A DNA stretch of 64,000 bases, from NCBI GenBank assembly GCA_016788705.1, contig JAEUSQ010000025.1:54272-118271 (forward strand). Reading direction: 5' to 3'. This document shows, piece by piece, positions 26,284-34,566 of the stretch (its first letter is position 1; each line of letters starts with the position of its first letter). This DNA is from Bacteroidetes Order II. bacterium (GTDB taxonomy: Bacteria > Bacteroidota > Rhodothermia > Rhodothermales > UBA2364). Position numbers and translations under genes: made by a program. The notes under the pieces were generated by a model. It ran no database searches. It was not told the origin of the DNA and saw only the letters and a list, made by a program, of their open reading frames with translations.

Positions 26284-26300
26284 AATTTTCTTTATTGAAT

Positions 26301-27638
26301 TTAGGTCAGAATATCCACGTTATCGGCAGGTATTATAACCGTTTTGCCAAAGCGTTCGTTCCGGTCTGGCGCCCCATTTTCCAATTTTAACACACCTCTT
26401 GGACATACGGCGGCGCAAACGCCACAGCCTACACAAGAAGCACGAACGATGTTTTGGCCGCGTTGGGCATACCATCGAACATCAATCCCCATTTCACAAT
26501 AGGTAGAACAATTCCCGCAGGAAATACACTGACCGCCGTTGGTCGTAATTCTGAAACGGGAAAACCACTTTTGCTGTAGCCCCATTAGTGCCGCCATCGG
26601 GCAACCAAAGCGACACCATACCCGCGACCCCATGATTGGGTAAAATCCCACGCCAATGACCCCCGAAAAAACAGAACCTATCCAGAAACCATACCACTTG
26701 GCATATGATTGCGAGAATGTCCCAAGAAAGGCACCTTGTTGCCATGAATTAAGCCATAACAATGCCGTAAGCACGACAATGAGCAGAAGCACCGTATGGA
26801 TCATCCACCGTTCTACTTTCCAAGCCCCTAGCGATTTGTCTGATAATTGCCGGAAGGGGTCTCCGAGGGTTTCTGCCAATCCGCCACAACCACAAACCCA
26901 AGAACAATACCACCGTTTGCCAAAAAAATAGGTGAGCAGGGGCGTCACAACAAAAGTCATCACGATGCCCACAATCAACGCAAAAAAAGCAACCGAAGCC
27001 CCATTAGAAAGCCATTGTACGGTCGAGGGGAATAAATAGTCATAATCCAATGGCCAAAAATAATGGAAATAAAATTCCGGCTCGTTCATGAGCTTTAGCA
27101 CTGCCGGAACGATAAATGCAAACATGGTTTGGAAGAACATGACGGAAAGCGTCCGGAAAATTTGATAGCGGTTATGACGATACTTATAAAGCATCCGGAC
27201 TCCCATCACCAAAACGGCCAAGGTGTAAAACAAACCGTACAAAAACCACTGATCAGCAGGAACACCACGCATCCATTGACTCAGCGGCTCGGTGATGGCG
27301 ACCATGTTTTTTAGATATTCGGGAAACCAATACAGCAGTACATAAAAACCTGTAAGCAAAAATCCCAAAAACCACCCGCCCACTCCGCGTGCCGTAAACG
27401 TGTTTTGCATCACATAATTGTTCTTGATACCGGGCCAAGTATGCTGGTACGTAGCCCAAATGTACCAAATACTCCCAAAAGTTGTGCCGCCAATCCCCGC
27501 TATCAGCGAGAAAATTGGTCCTTTGGGGCCATATCCCAAGGCAGCTATCAAGCAGATTAATAGCCCTGTAAGTAAAATACCAAGCCCAATAGGTCTGGAG
27601 AACGCATAGGAAGGGTTTGCTGTCATTCGATTTGCCAT
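26301..27638 (-). CDS. 4Fe-4S polyferredoxin membrane protein (NapH/NosR/FixG-like)
   Basis: This 445-residue inner-membrane protein has about eight hydrophobic segments. WYCSWVCGCGGLAETLGDPFRQLSDKSL is the CxxxC-type membrane-proximal motif of NapH/NosR-like proteins, and a second one, RVWCRFGCPMAALMGL, follows. The C-terminus has two ferredoxin-type 4Fe-4S motifs, CISCGNCSTYCEMG and CVGCGVCAAVCPRG. Such proteins pass electrons from the quinone pool to a periplasmic partner, or help metal-centre assembly. No nos, nap or cco genes are beside it, so the partner is not evident. Its direction and close spacing link it to the lipoprotein downstream. Confidence 0.85.
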   Translation of the reverse strand: MANRMTANPSYAFSRPIGLGILLTGLLICLIAALGYGPKGPIFSLIAGIGGTTFGSIWYIWATYQHTWPGIKNNYVMQNTFTARGVGGWFLGFLLTGFYVLLYWFPEYLKNMVAITEPLSQWMRGVPADQWFLYGLFYTLAVLVMGVRMLYKYRHNRYQIFRTLSVMFFQTMFAFIVPAVLKLMNEPEFYFHYFWPLDYDYLFPSTVQWLSNGASVAFFALIVGIVMTFVVTPLLTYFFGKRWYCSWVCGCGGLAETLGDPFRQLSDKSLGAWKVERWMIHTVLLLIVVLTALLWLNSWQQGAFLGTFSQSYAKWYGFWIGSVFSGVIGVGFYPIMGSRVWCRFGCPMAALMGLQQKWFSRFRITTNGGQCISCGNCSTYCEMGIDVRWYAQRGQNIVRASCVGCGVCAAVCPRGVLKLENGAPDRNERFGKTVIIPADNVDILT

Positions 27639-27669
27639 AACAATCTTTTAAAGTGGTAATTAAGGTGGT

Positions 27670-27771
27670 CTATTGTTGTTTTAAATAGCCCGTCAAAATC
27701 CGCGTAAAAGAAACCCGATACGCTGCTTTCGGAACGTAAAAAGGCATGATTTTATCTACATCAACCTGCAT
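27670..27771 (-). CDS. Possible short gene or out-of-frame remnant after the T9SS plug gene
   Basis: A frame ending in TAG at 27670-27672 would encode 33 residues from the ATG at 27771 (starts MQVDVDKIMPFYVP, ends ILTGYLKQQ). The same frame stays open further upstream (SNEFGNNDSFQPFSSDRFEK) into the end of the DUF5103 gene, one base out of register with it. The composition looks like real protein, unlike most short frames here. It may be a small gene with a poor start, the tail of a lost gene, or the result of a frameshift. No family was recognised. Confidence 0.3.
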   Translation of the reverse strand: MQVDVDKIMPFYVPKAAYRVSFTRILTGYLKQQ

Positions 27772-27823
27772 GTGGGGGCTAATCTTTTCAAACCGATCGG
27801 AGGAGAAGGGTTGAAAAGAATCG

Positions 27824-29092
27824 TTATTCCCAAATTCGTTGCTCCATTCCCAACAAACGATCGCTTCCTAAAAAGGTGTCTTTATAAAAAACAAGTGTTT
27901 GCCAACGCAAGGTGCGATTGAACCACGGAGAGGTCTGGCTTTGGTCAAACGCTGGATCATCTATATGATAGCGGTATTCAAACAAGCCTTGTTTAAGCCG
28001 TACATCCAGTGTATAAGCCTGTTCTTCTGTTGACCAAGTCATTTTATAAGGTGTATCCTTTTTCCATTCATTAAAATCACCCTGAAGAAACACAGGGAAA
28101 GGCAATGCCGTTTTTGACACTGGAATAAACCGAAACACAACATCCACATATTCGGCTTGTAGCGCTTCATATCCGGTTGGCACATCATGTGCCTCATATA
28201 GGGGGTTCCCGTAAGTTCGTCCGCCATCACTATATAAATCTTGGTCATAGTGTTCTGTCATCAGTTTTATCTTAAAGGGCGAAAGTGAGCGGTTTACCTG
28301 TTCAATTTTGCCCCCGTTTTGTAGCCGACGCAGATCCAGAACCCGCCGATCCCATTTGACGGCAAAGGCTTCATGACGGTTAGGACCATAGGTTATTCGG
28401 GGAAAAAAGTTCAATCGTGGTTCTTTATAACAAATTATAGGATGATTAAGCGCATGTTCATAGCCACAGACGGTTAAGTCATACACATTAGCGGTAAGAT
28501 GATCGGGCAATTCTACCACCAACTCCGGCCAAAAATCGAACCCTCCTCTTCTGTTTCCTTGAATGAATTGGGCTGTGTTGGAGAGCCGAGCCACGTTTTC
28601 ATATACAAAAAACGTTCGTTCAAACCGAATGTCTTCTGGTCTTCCTTGTGCTGTGACCCGAATCGTATAACGCCCGCTGACCCGAAATTGTATCTTTTCG
28701 TTAGGGAAAACATACCGATAGTGGGTATATGGGATTTGGGTATGGCTGGAGGGGCGTGTCTCTAAAACCACATCCTCTCGTGCAAGCTGCATGTATTCTA
28801 TGGGTTGCAAATCTCGCTTTCCCGTTACATCTTCGTGAAAAAAATAAACCGAGAGGGGCCTTGCATCCGTCGAGAGTACATCAAAATGCAATTGGAGGAA
28901 TTCATCACTGTTTAAACGGATGACCGGGGCTTGGGTCTGATTGGTTCCTGCATACAGTTGAATGGAGGCAATGGGTGGGAGTGGAGCAATAGATGTGTCT
29001 GAAATGGGCGTTTTCTCCTCTTGAAGTCCCATCATGTGGGCACATCCACCCAGATGGATGAGTAAAAATAAATAAAAAAGTTGTTTCATCAC
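27824..29092 (-). CDS. DUF5103 / type IX secretion plug-like lipoprotein
   Basis: This 422-residue exported protein has a lipoprotein signal (MMKQLFYLFLLIHLGGC, Cys17). The order of conserved blocks follows the T9SS plug family (DUF5103): IASIQLYAGTNQTQAPVIRLN, LQLHFDVLS with a VYFFHEDVT strand, EYMQLAREDV, THYRYVFPN, GRYTIRVTA, and a late carbohydrate-binding-like region FLQGDFNEWKKDT followed by QGLFEYRYHIDD. Plug closes the SprA translocon pore in Flavobacterium. Together with the T9SS tail on the protein at 52325 it implies a working type IX system. The other por/spr genes are not in the window. Confidence 0.75.
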   Translation of the reverse strand: MMKQLFYLFLLIHLGGCAHMMGLQEEKTPISDTSIAPLPPIASIQLYAGTNQTQAPVIRLNSDEFLQLHFDVLSTDARPLSVYFFHEDVTGKRDLQPIEYMQLAREDVVLETRPSSHTQIPYTHYRYVFPNEKIQFRVSGRYTIRVTAQGRPEDIRFERTFFVYENVARLSNTAQFIQGNRRGGFDFWPELVVELPDHLTANVYDLTVCGYEHALNHPIICYKEPRLNFFPRITYGPNRHEAFAVKWDRRVLDLRRLQNGGKIEQVNRSLSPFKIKLMTEHYDQDLYSDGGRTYGNPLYEAHDVPTGYEALQAEYVDVVFRFIPVSKTALPFPVFLQGDFNEWKKDTPYKMTWSTEEQAYTLDVRLKQGLFEYRYHIDDPAFDQSQTSPWFNRTLRWQTLVFYKDTFLGSDRLLGMEQRIWE

Positions 29093-29358
29093 GTCCAGTG
29101 TTGAGGTTTCGGAAAAGCGAGAAATAAAGAGGTATCGAAGGCGCTATGAAACAGGGGCGTTTAGATATTTAGGGTTTGTTTAGGATGAATGCAAATTTAC
29201 AAAAATAAAAAACTGATCCAAAGGGTTTGGAAGGGGGGGATTTTTTGACTTTGGGATTATAGTCGGATTTCTTCGTTAGACGGTATGGAATGGCCACGCA
29301 TTGCTAGGGCTTGTTGTTGACCACCAACTTCTGTCAAACGCTTGGCTTCCACAACCGA

Positions 29359-30276
29359 TCAGTCCCAAAACAATTTCATACCCTCGGCGGGCTTCCACGG
29401 ATGTTTGGGTTCAAAATAGCGCCACAACAAAGCCGAAACTTGTCTTAATAGGACAAATCCTTCATTCTCGTACACCCATCTCGTATCGGTTTGGTTTTTG
29501 GTAATCACGGTAAACGCGTAATCTCCGGAAGGTGCATTAACCAATACCGTCTCGGATCGGGAACGGTCCACTGCACCTTGTTTTGAGGCCACTTGAATGG
29601 TGGGTGGAATCTGTGAAAGGGCTTCGTCGTTCCAATAAATTCGGGTAAGGTTTCGATACATTTCCTCGCTGGCAGCAGGACTAATTAGGTTGCCTTTGCG
29701 GATGCTGATCATCAATTGCGTCATTTCTCGTGGTGTGGTGACGCCCCAGCCATAGAGGCCACGCATGGCTTCTCTGCCTGGTGTACGTGAATTGACGCGG
29801 GTATGCGCCAAGCCACTTTGTTGCATCAAGGCGTTAATTGCAGTTCCTGTACCAGCCATCAACTGACACCAAAGAGAAGCCGTATTATCACTGGTGGTAA
29901 TCATAAGCATGGCCACCTTGCTTACACTTATTTTTTCCCCATCTTTAAACGAGCCTAACAAGTCTTCTCCGGCGTAAAGCAAAGAGTCTTTATAGGTCCA
30001 AGTATCGTGATACTTGATTTCTCCTTTATGGATTTTGTTGAAAAGACCAGCCATGATGGGTACTTTTATCATACTGGCCGTTGGAAAAAGGCTGTCTGGG
30101 TTTACAGCGGCAAAACGGCCCGTTTTAAGGTGTTGGACGTAAATGCCTACCGTGCCATTGAAAGGTTTGGCAAGTGCCTGAAGGCGGTTTTCGAGGACGG
30201 TGTCCCGTCGAAGAGACTGGCCGAAGCCCGGTGTAGCCAGTAACATACCTATTAGGAGGATGCGGTAGATGTTCAT
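29359..30276 (-). CDS. Class A beta-lactamase-fold serine hydrolase
   Basis: This 305-residue periplasmic protein has a signal peptide (cut near GFGQ). It carries the serine hydrolase set: SMIK with Ser68 and Lys71, SDN at 129-131, and KQG at 232-234 where true class A enzymes have KTG. The omega-loop region NSRTPGREAMRG lacks the standard ExxLN motif, although Glu169 could serve. This pattern fits the broad Beta-lactamase2 family of uncharacterised hydrolases rather than a confirmed antibiotic-resistance enzyme. The gene stands alone, and its 5' end shares a 319-base spacer with the divergent HMG-CoA reductase gene. Confidence 0.8.
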   Translation of the reverse strand: MNIYRILLIGMLLATPGFGQSLRRDTVLENRLQALAKPFNGTVGIYVQHLKTGRFAAVNPDSLFPTASMIKVPIMAGLFNKIHKGEIKYHDTWTYKDSLLYAGEDLLGSFKDGEKISVSKVAMLMITTSDNTASLWCQLMAGTGTAINALMQQSGLAHTRVNSRTPGREAMRGLYGWGVTTPREMTQLMISIRKGNLISPAASEEMYRNLTRIYWNDEALSQIPPTIQVASKQGAVDRSRSETVLVNAPSGDYAFTVITKNQTDTRWVYENEGFVLLRQVSALLWRYFEPKHPWKPAEGMKLFWD

Positions 30277-30595
30277 TTTTATATGGTTAATTGTTTACCA
30301 AAAGATACAACTTCTGTACCTAAGAAAATACCCGCACGTATGGGAAATGTAGTCGTGCGCCAAAGACACCGGGTAGTTCCATGTTGTTGATGAGGGTAGT
30401 GGGGTGGTACGTTGTTCATTATTAGCATGTTAACATTATTAAGTGATGTTAAATAAAGGGTATATATCATGTAATTAAATTACTTGGCAAGACAAAGTTT
30501 AATTTTTTTCAGATTCAGCCATTGTTGAAAGCGCTTTTGACAGTATATTCAAAGGCAACAAGATCAGTCATTTTTAATTATAAGCCCCAGCATAC
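30277..30595. promoter_or_regulatory. Divergent intergenic region with two inverted repeats
   Basis: This 319-base spacer separates the beta-lactamase-like and HMG-CoA reductase genes. It holds TTAACAT (30430-30436) facing ATGTTAA (30446-30452), and the near-perfect palindrome GTAATTAAATTAC at 30471-30483. The AT-rich downstream part probably carries the promoter of the reductase gene. Operator function is inferred only. Confidence 0.35.
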
Positions 30596-32140
30596 ATGTT
30601 TGTACCGAGCCTTCTGCTTAAACAGCTCTATACTTTTGGAAGCCTGAAAAACACAGCCCAAGGTGTTGCCTTTCAGATTAAGAACCGACTAAGTGATGCT
30701 GAAATCGTAAAAATTTTAAGTGTTTCATTGGAGGGTGAAGAAATTTCGCTTTCGCAAGTGTCTCTGGTTAAGTCAGACGGGGTTATCCTTCATCCGCCTG
30801 ATGTCAGCAAAGAAAGCCCGATTGTCTTGCCGCTTCGGGATACGTTATTGGTCGTGGCCCAAGTGCCGCATCTTGTGCCAGGGAAGCACCAGATCGAAGT
30901 GATTTTTGAGTCCAAACCGTTTGGTAAGTTAAAACTGAAAGTAGAGGACGGGCTTGGAGAAGACAAGCAAGAAGTGAAAATCCCACGAGACGACCGTGAC
31001 GATTATAGCGAAGCCGCTATAAAAAGCCGCCAACAATTTGTATTTGAACAAACGGGACATAAGATCGAGCACATTAACCACTATTCGTTTGATCCTCATA
31101 TTACGGCAGGCAATATTGAGCACTTTACGGGGGTCGCACAAATACCGATTGGTTTGGCAGGGCCTATTCTGGTGAATGGCGAATATGCCCAAGGGGAATT
31201 TCTGGTTCCGATGGCAACAACAGAAGGGACTTTGGTTGCGTCCTATAACCGAGGGATTAAGCTCATGAACTTGTCGGGTGGGGTTAAATGCACGGTGGTA
31301 CAAGATGCCATGCAACGGGCGCCCGTTTTTGTTTTTGACGATGCACGGGGTGCCCGCCATTTTGTTTCGTGGGTGCAGGATCATTTTTCCGAAATCGCCG
31401 AACATGCCGAAGCCACCAGTAGTGTCGCCAAACTAAAAGAAATTGATGCGTATTTGTCCAATAAATTTGCGTATCTCCGGTTTAATTACAGAACGGGCGA
31501 TGCTGCGGGCCAAAACATGGTGGGAAGGGCCACATTTGCGGCTTGTAGTTGGATTTTAGACACCTATAAAGATCACCATATTGCCCATTTTTATTTGGAG
31601 TCAAATTTTGCGACTGATAAAAAAGCCTCGCAAATTAACATCATGCGGACGCGGGGCAAGCGGGTTACAGCCGAATGCGTGGTGAAGCGAAGTGTTTTGC
31701 AGCAAGTGATGCGAGTGGAGCCCGAACAGTTGGTTTACCACAGCCAAGTGGCCAATATTGGCTCTATTTTATCGGGCGCAAACAACAATGGTTGTCACTC
31801 TGCCAATGGGATTACGGCTATTTTTATTGCGACAGGACAAGATGTGGCCAATGTTTCGGAGTCCTCGGCAGGTATTTTGTTTAGCGAAGTCACGAAAGAA
31901 GGAGATTTATATATCTCTATTACCATTCCTTCGTTGATTATTGCCACTTATGGCGGAGGTACGGGATTGGCCACACAGCGCGAATCTCTTGAGATGATGG
32001 GCTGCTATGGTCGAAATGGGGTGTACAAACTTGCGGAAATTATTGCAGGTGTGGTATTAGCTGGGGAATTAAGCCTGGGTTCTGCCATTTCTTCTTCCGA
32101 CTGGGTTTCAAGCCATGAACAGTATGGCCGGAACCGTTAA
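30596..32140 (+). CDS. Hydroxymethylglutaryl-CoA reductase with extra N-terminal domain
   Basis: This 514-residue protein has a catalytic part from about residue 165. It reduces HMG-CoA to mevalonate, or runs in reverse. Catalytic residues are visible: Glu210 in MATTEGTLVASYNRG, Lys342 in TDKKASQIN, Asp416 in ATGQDVAN and the late His507 in SSHEQYG. FNYRTGDAAGQNMV is the dimer/cofactor region. Residues 1 to about 150 form a beta-rich segment that I cannot assign (VPSLLLKQLYTFGSLKNTAQG; ISLSQVSLVKSDGVIL). The enzyme is followed 33 bases later by a coiled-coil gene and then an acyl-CoA synthetase. No other mevalonate-pathway gene is nearby, so its pathway role is open. Confidence 0.88.
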   Translation: MFVPSLLLKQLYTFGSLKNTAQGVAFQIKNRLSDAEIVKILSVSLEGEEISLSQVSLVKSDGVILHPPDVSKESPIVLPLRDTLLVVAQVPHLVPGKHQIEVIFESKPFGKLKLKVEDGLGEDKQEVKIPRDDRDDYSEAAIKSRQQFVFEQTGHKIEHINHYSFDPHITAGNIEHFTGVAQIPIGLAGPILVNGEYAQGEFLVPMATTEGTLVASYNRGIKLMNLSGGVKCTVVQDAMQRAPVFVFDDARGARHFVSWVQDHFSEIAEHAEATSSVAKLKEIDAYLSNKFAYLRFNYRTGDAAGQNMVGRATFAACSWILDTYKDHHIAHFYLESNFATDKKASQINIMRTRGKRVTAECVVKRSVLQQVMRVEPEQLVYHSQVANIGSILSGANNNGCHSANGITAIFIATGQDVANVSESSAGILFSEVTKEGDLYISITIPSLIIATYGGGTGLATQRESLEMMGCYGRNGVYKLAEIIAGVVLAGELSLGSAISSSDWVSSHEQYGRNR

Positions 32141-32173
32141 TAAACTGTTTCTCTGGGTTAGAAAGCAATTAGA

Positions 32174-32479
32174 ATGGAGCACGAACCTGCATTCCGGCGT
32201 TATCTTGAATTAAAATCGGAGATCGCCCGATTAGAAGCTGAATTAGAGTCTGTCAAGTCCGAAGTGTTTTATTATGTATCGGAAATGGGGGGAAAGGTGG
32301 CGTTCCAAGAGGTTGAGTTTCTGGAGCAATACCGGAAGACCTATGAGTACTCGGAAAGCATTCAGCAGATGGAGAAAGACTTAAAAGCGTTGAAGAAAAA
32401 CGAGGAAGTCCAAGGGGTGGCAACGCTTAAAAAGATGACTGGATTTGTGGTTGCAAAGTCAATAAAACCCCCTCAATAA
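32174..32479 (+). CDS. Small coiled-coil protein between HMG-CoA reductase and acyl-CoA ligase
   Basis: This 101-residue protein of no recognised family has heptad-like helices in AFRRYLELKSEIARLEAELESVKSEVFYYVSEMGG and in YSESIQQMEKDLKALKKNEE, separated by a short linker. It has no signal peptide or TM segment. It begins 33 bases after the reductase and ends 34 bases before the ligase, so the three are likely one operon. A scaffold or regulator of one of the neighbouring enzymes is possible but not supported by sequence. Confidence 0.65.
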   Translation: MEHEPAFRRYLELKSEIARLEAELESVKSEVFYYVSEMGGKVAFQEVEFLEQYRKTYEYSESIQQMEKDLKALKKNEEVQGVATLKKMTGFVVAKSIKPPQ

Positions 32480-32513
32480 AACCAAAGCACCCTTTAACCA
32501 AAACAAAAGTCTC

Positions 32514-34304
32514 ATGCAAAAGACGCTCTTGCAATTAGTCGAAGAAGGATACCCCCTTAACAAGACGGGTGTTTGTATGGCCGTAAAACGCGACGGGCAA
32601 TGGGTTGAAACCCCAATTGAGGATTTCCGGAAAAAAGTAGCCCGCTTTGCGATGGGACTATACGGCCTGGGTATCCGGAAAGGGGATCGTGTTGGGCTTC
32701 ACAGTGAAAATTGTACCGAATGGATCTTGTGCGATCTGGCCATTCTTTCCCTTGGAGCTGTCACGGTTCCCATTTATGCCACACAGCCAGGTGAGCAGAT
32801 TAAGTATATCTTGGAAGATTCCGAGACCAAGGTCCATATCACTTCTTCGCAAAAACTGTTTCAGGTGTTTGCGCCTTATGTGGACGAATTGCCAGACCTG
32901 CAACTGGTGGGTATCTTAGGGCGGTTTCATGATCGGATGAAGACCCTTGATGAGGTTATGGCGCAGGGAAAGGCGCTTTTGAATACGGAGGAAGCCATCT
33001 ACCCCGCAATAGTGGCTGCCGTTGAACCAGAAGACCTTGCAACGCTCATCTATACATCAGGGACAACCGGAATGCCCAAAGGGGTGATGTTGACCCATTG
33101 GAACATTGTTTCCAATGTGATTGCGGTGAAAGAGCATGGGTTTTTTATCAATACCGAGGAACACGGCGGCGGGAAGTTGTTGTCCTATTTACCCCTGTCC
33201 CATATTTTTGAACGTTGCATGACGTTTTTGGCGATTAGTAGTGGCTTCCCAATGTACTTTATCCCAAATATTGATACGTTTACCGCAGACATTCAGGAAA
33301 TAAAGCCCGTCCACTTTACTACCGTTCCACGCTTATTGGAAAAAGTTTATACTGGCATTCAAACCAAAGTGGAGGCCACGCCAGGTGCTAAAGGCAAATT
33401 GGCACGTTGGGCATTCCATAAAGCCAATACCTATGAAGTTGGGACACCTAAAACCGGACTTGGCTGGAAATTGGCAGATAAATTGGTCTTGTCAAAATTT
33501 CGGGATTTGTTTGGAGGCAATTTGGTTGGAATTACCAGTGGTGGGGCGGCCTTGCCTTCTAAAATCATGAGTTTCATGAATGGGATTGGCATTCCAACGG
33601 CACAAGGGTATGGACTCACCGAAACCAGTCCGGTTTTGACGATTTATAACAAAGATCGGTTGGTAGCTGGTTCCGCAGGCGCTATCCTTAAAGGAGTGGA
33701 GCTGAAATTAATTCCCGTAGAAGGAGGGAGCGGGGACGAAGGCGAAATTGTGGTACGCGGCCCAAACATCATGAAGGGGTATTACAAAAAACCAAAAGAA
33801 ACTGCCGAAGTACTCTCCGAAGACGGCTGGTTTTCAACCGGAGACATTGGGCGGTTGGATCACACCGGAAACTTGTTTATCACCGATCGTAAAAAAGAAC
33901 TACTGAAACTTTCGACGGGTAAGTACATTGCTCCTGCACCCATCGAAAATGAATTGGTACTGACTCCAGAGATAGAACAAGCAATTGTAATTGGAAATGG
34001 ACAAAAATTCTGTTCAGCGTTGTTGGTCTTGAACATACCTGCGTTGTTGCATGAAATGAAAGAGGCCGGACATAGCTTAACCGAAGACCAAGTTTGGGAT
34101 CATCCAGAAGTTCGTGCACACCTGATGAAGGTAATCAAGTCTTGCAACAAAAACTTGCCACATTGGGAGCAGATTAAAGACTTCCGATTGTTAAAAGAAC
34201 CTTTCAGCATTGAAGGGGGCGAATTGACGCCGAAACTCTCGATGAAGCGGCGGGTGATTCAGGAAAAATACGGGGATGTGATTGCCTCGATGTATCAGGA
34301 ATAA
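32514..34304 (+). CDS. Long-chain fatty acid-CoA ligase (AMP-forming)
   Basis: This 596-residue adenylate-forming enzyme activates fatty acids to acyl-CoA with ATP. The P-loop LIYTSGTTGMPKGVMLTHWN, the adenine motif GYGLTETSPVL, and DGWFSTGDIGRLDHTGNLFITDRKKELLKLSTGKYIAP are all present, the last containing the hinge Asp and the conserved Arg/Lys. The FadD15-like eukaryotic-type layout (LPLSHIFERCMTF, VPRLLEKVYTGI) points to a long-chain enzyme. It is last in the operon with HMG-CoA reductase and a coiled-coil protein, and a strong terminator follows. Confidence 0.93.
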   Translation: MQKTLLQLVEEGYPLNKTGVCMAVKRDGQWVETPIEDFRKKVARFAMGLYGLGIRKGDRVGLHSENCTEWILCDLAILSLGAVTVPIYATQPGEQIKYILEDSETKVHITSSQKLFQVFAPYVDELPDLQLVGILGRFHDRMKTLDEVMAQGKALLNTEEAIYPAIVAAVEPEDLATLIYTSGTTGMPKGVMLTHWNIVSNVIAVKEHGFFINTEEHGGGKLLSYLPLSHIFERCMTFLAISSGFPMYFIPNIDTFTADIQEIKPVHFTTVPRLLEKVYTGIQTKVEATPGAKGKLARWAFHKANTYEVGTPKTGLGWKLADKLVLSKFRDLFGGNLVGITSGGAALPSKIMSFMNGIGIPTAQGYGLTETSPVLTIYNKDRLVAGSAGAILKGVELKLIPVEGGSGDEGEIVVRGPNIMKGYYKKPKETAEVLSEDGWFSTGDIGRLDHTGNLFITDRKKELLKLSTGKYIAPAPIENELVLTPEIEQAIVIGNGQKFCSALLVLNIPALLHEMKEAGHSLTEDQVWDHPEVRAHLMKVIKSCNKNLPHWEQIKDFRLLKEPFSIEGGELTPKLSMKRRVIQEKYGDVIASMYQE

Positions 34305-34325
34305 CGCATTTTCTATAAGAGATCG

Positions 34326-34364
34326 AGAGCCAGAGGCCATTTTTGCTGCCTTTGGCTCTTTTTA
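34326..34364 (+). terminator. Rho-independent terminator after the acyl-CoA ligase operon
   Basis: A 12-bp stem (AGAGCCAGAGGC with GCCTTTGGCTCT, one G-T pair) and 10-base loop end in a T-tract, 21 bases after the stop codon. Confidence 0.88.
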
Positions 34365-34566
34365 TTAGGGGAGGAACAGGGTTTATGGAACGCGACACCA
34401 TTCAAACAGGTAAGATTTTGTAACTTCCCGCTAACTTAGGCCAAAAAGCGCACCATGCTCAATAAGCCCAAGTAAAGTTCATGGGGACAACCCTAAAGAC
34501 ATTACGCTGATGACGGAGTTAATAAAGGCATAGGAAAAGAAATATATCCTACTATTAAGCATAAAC

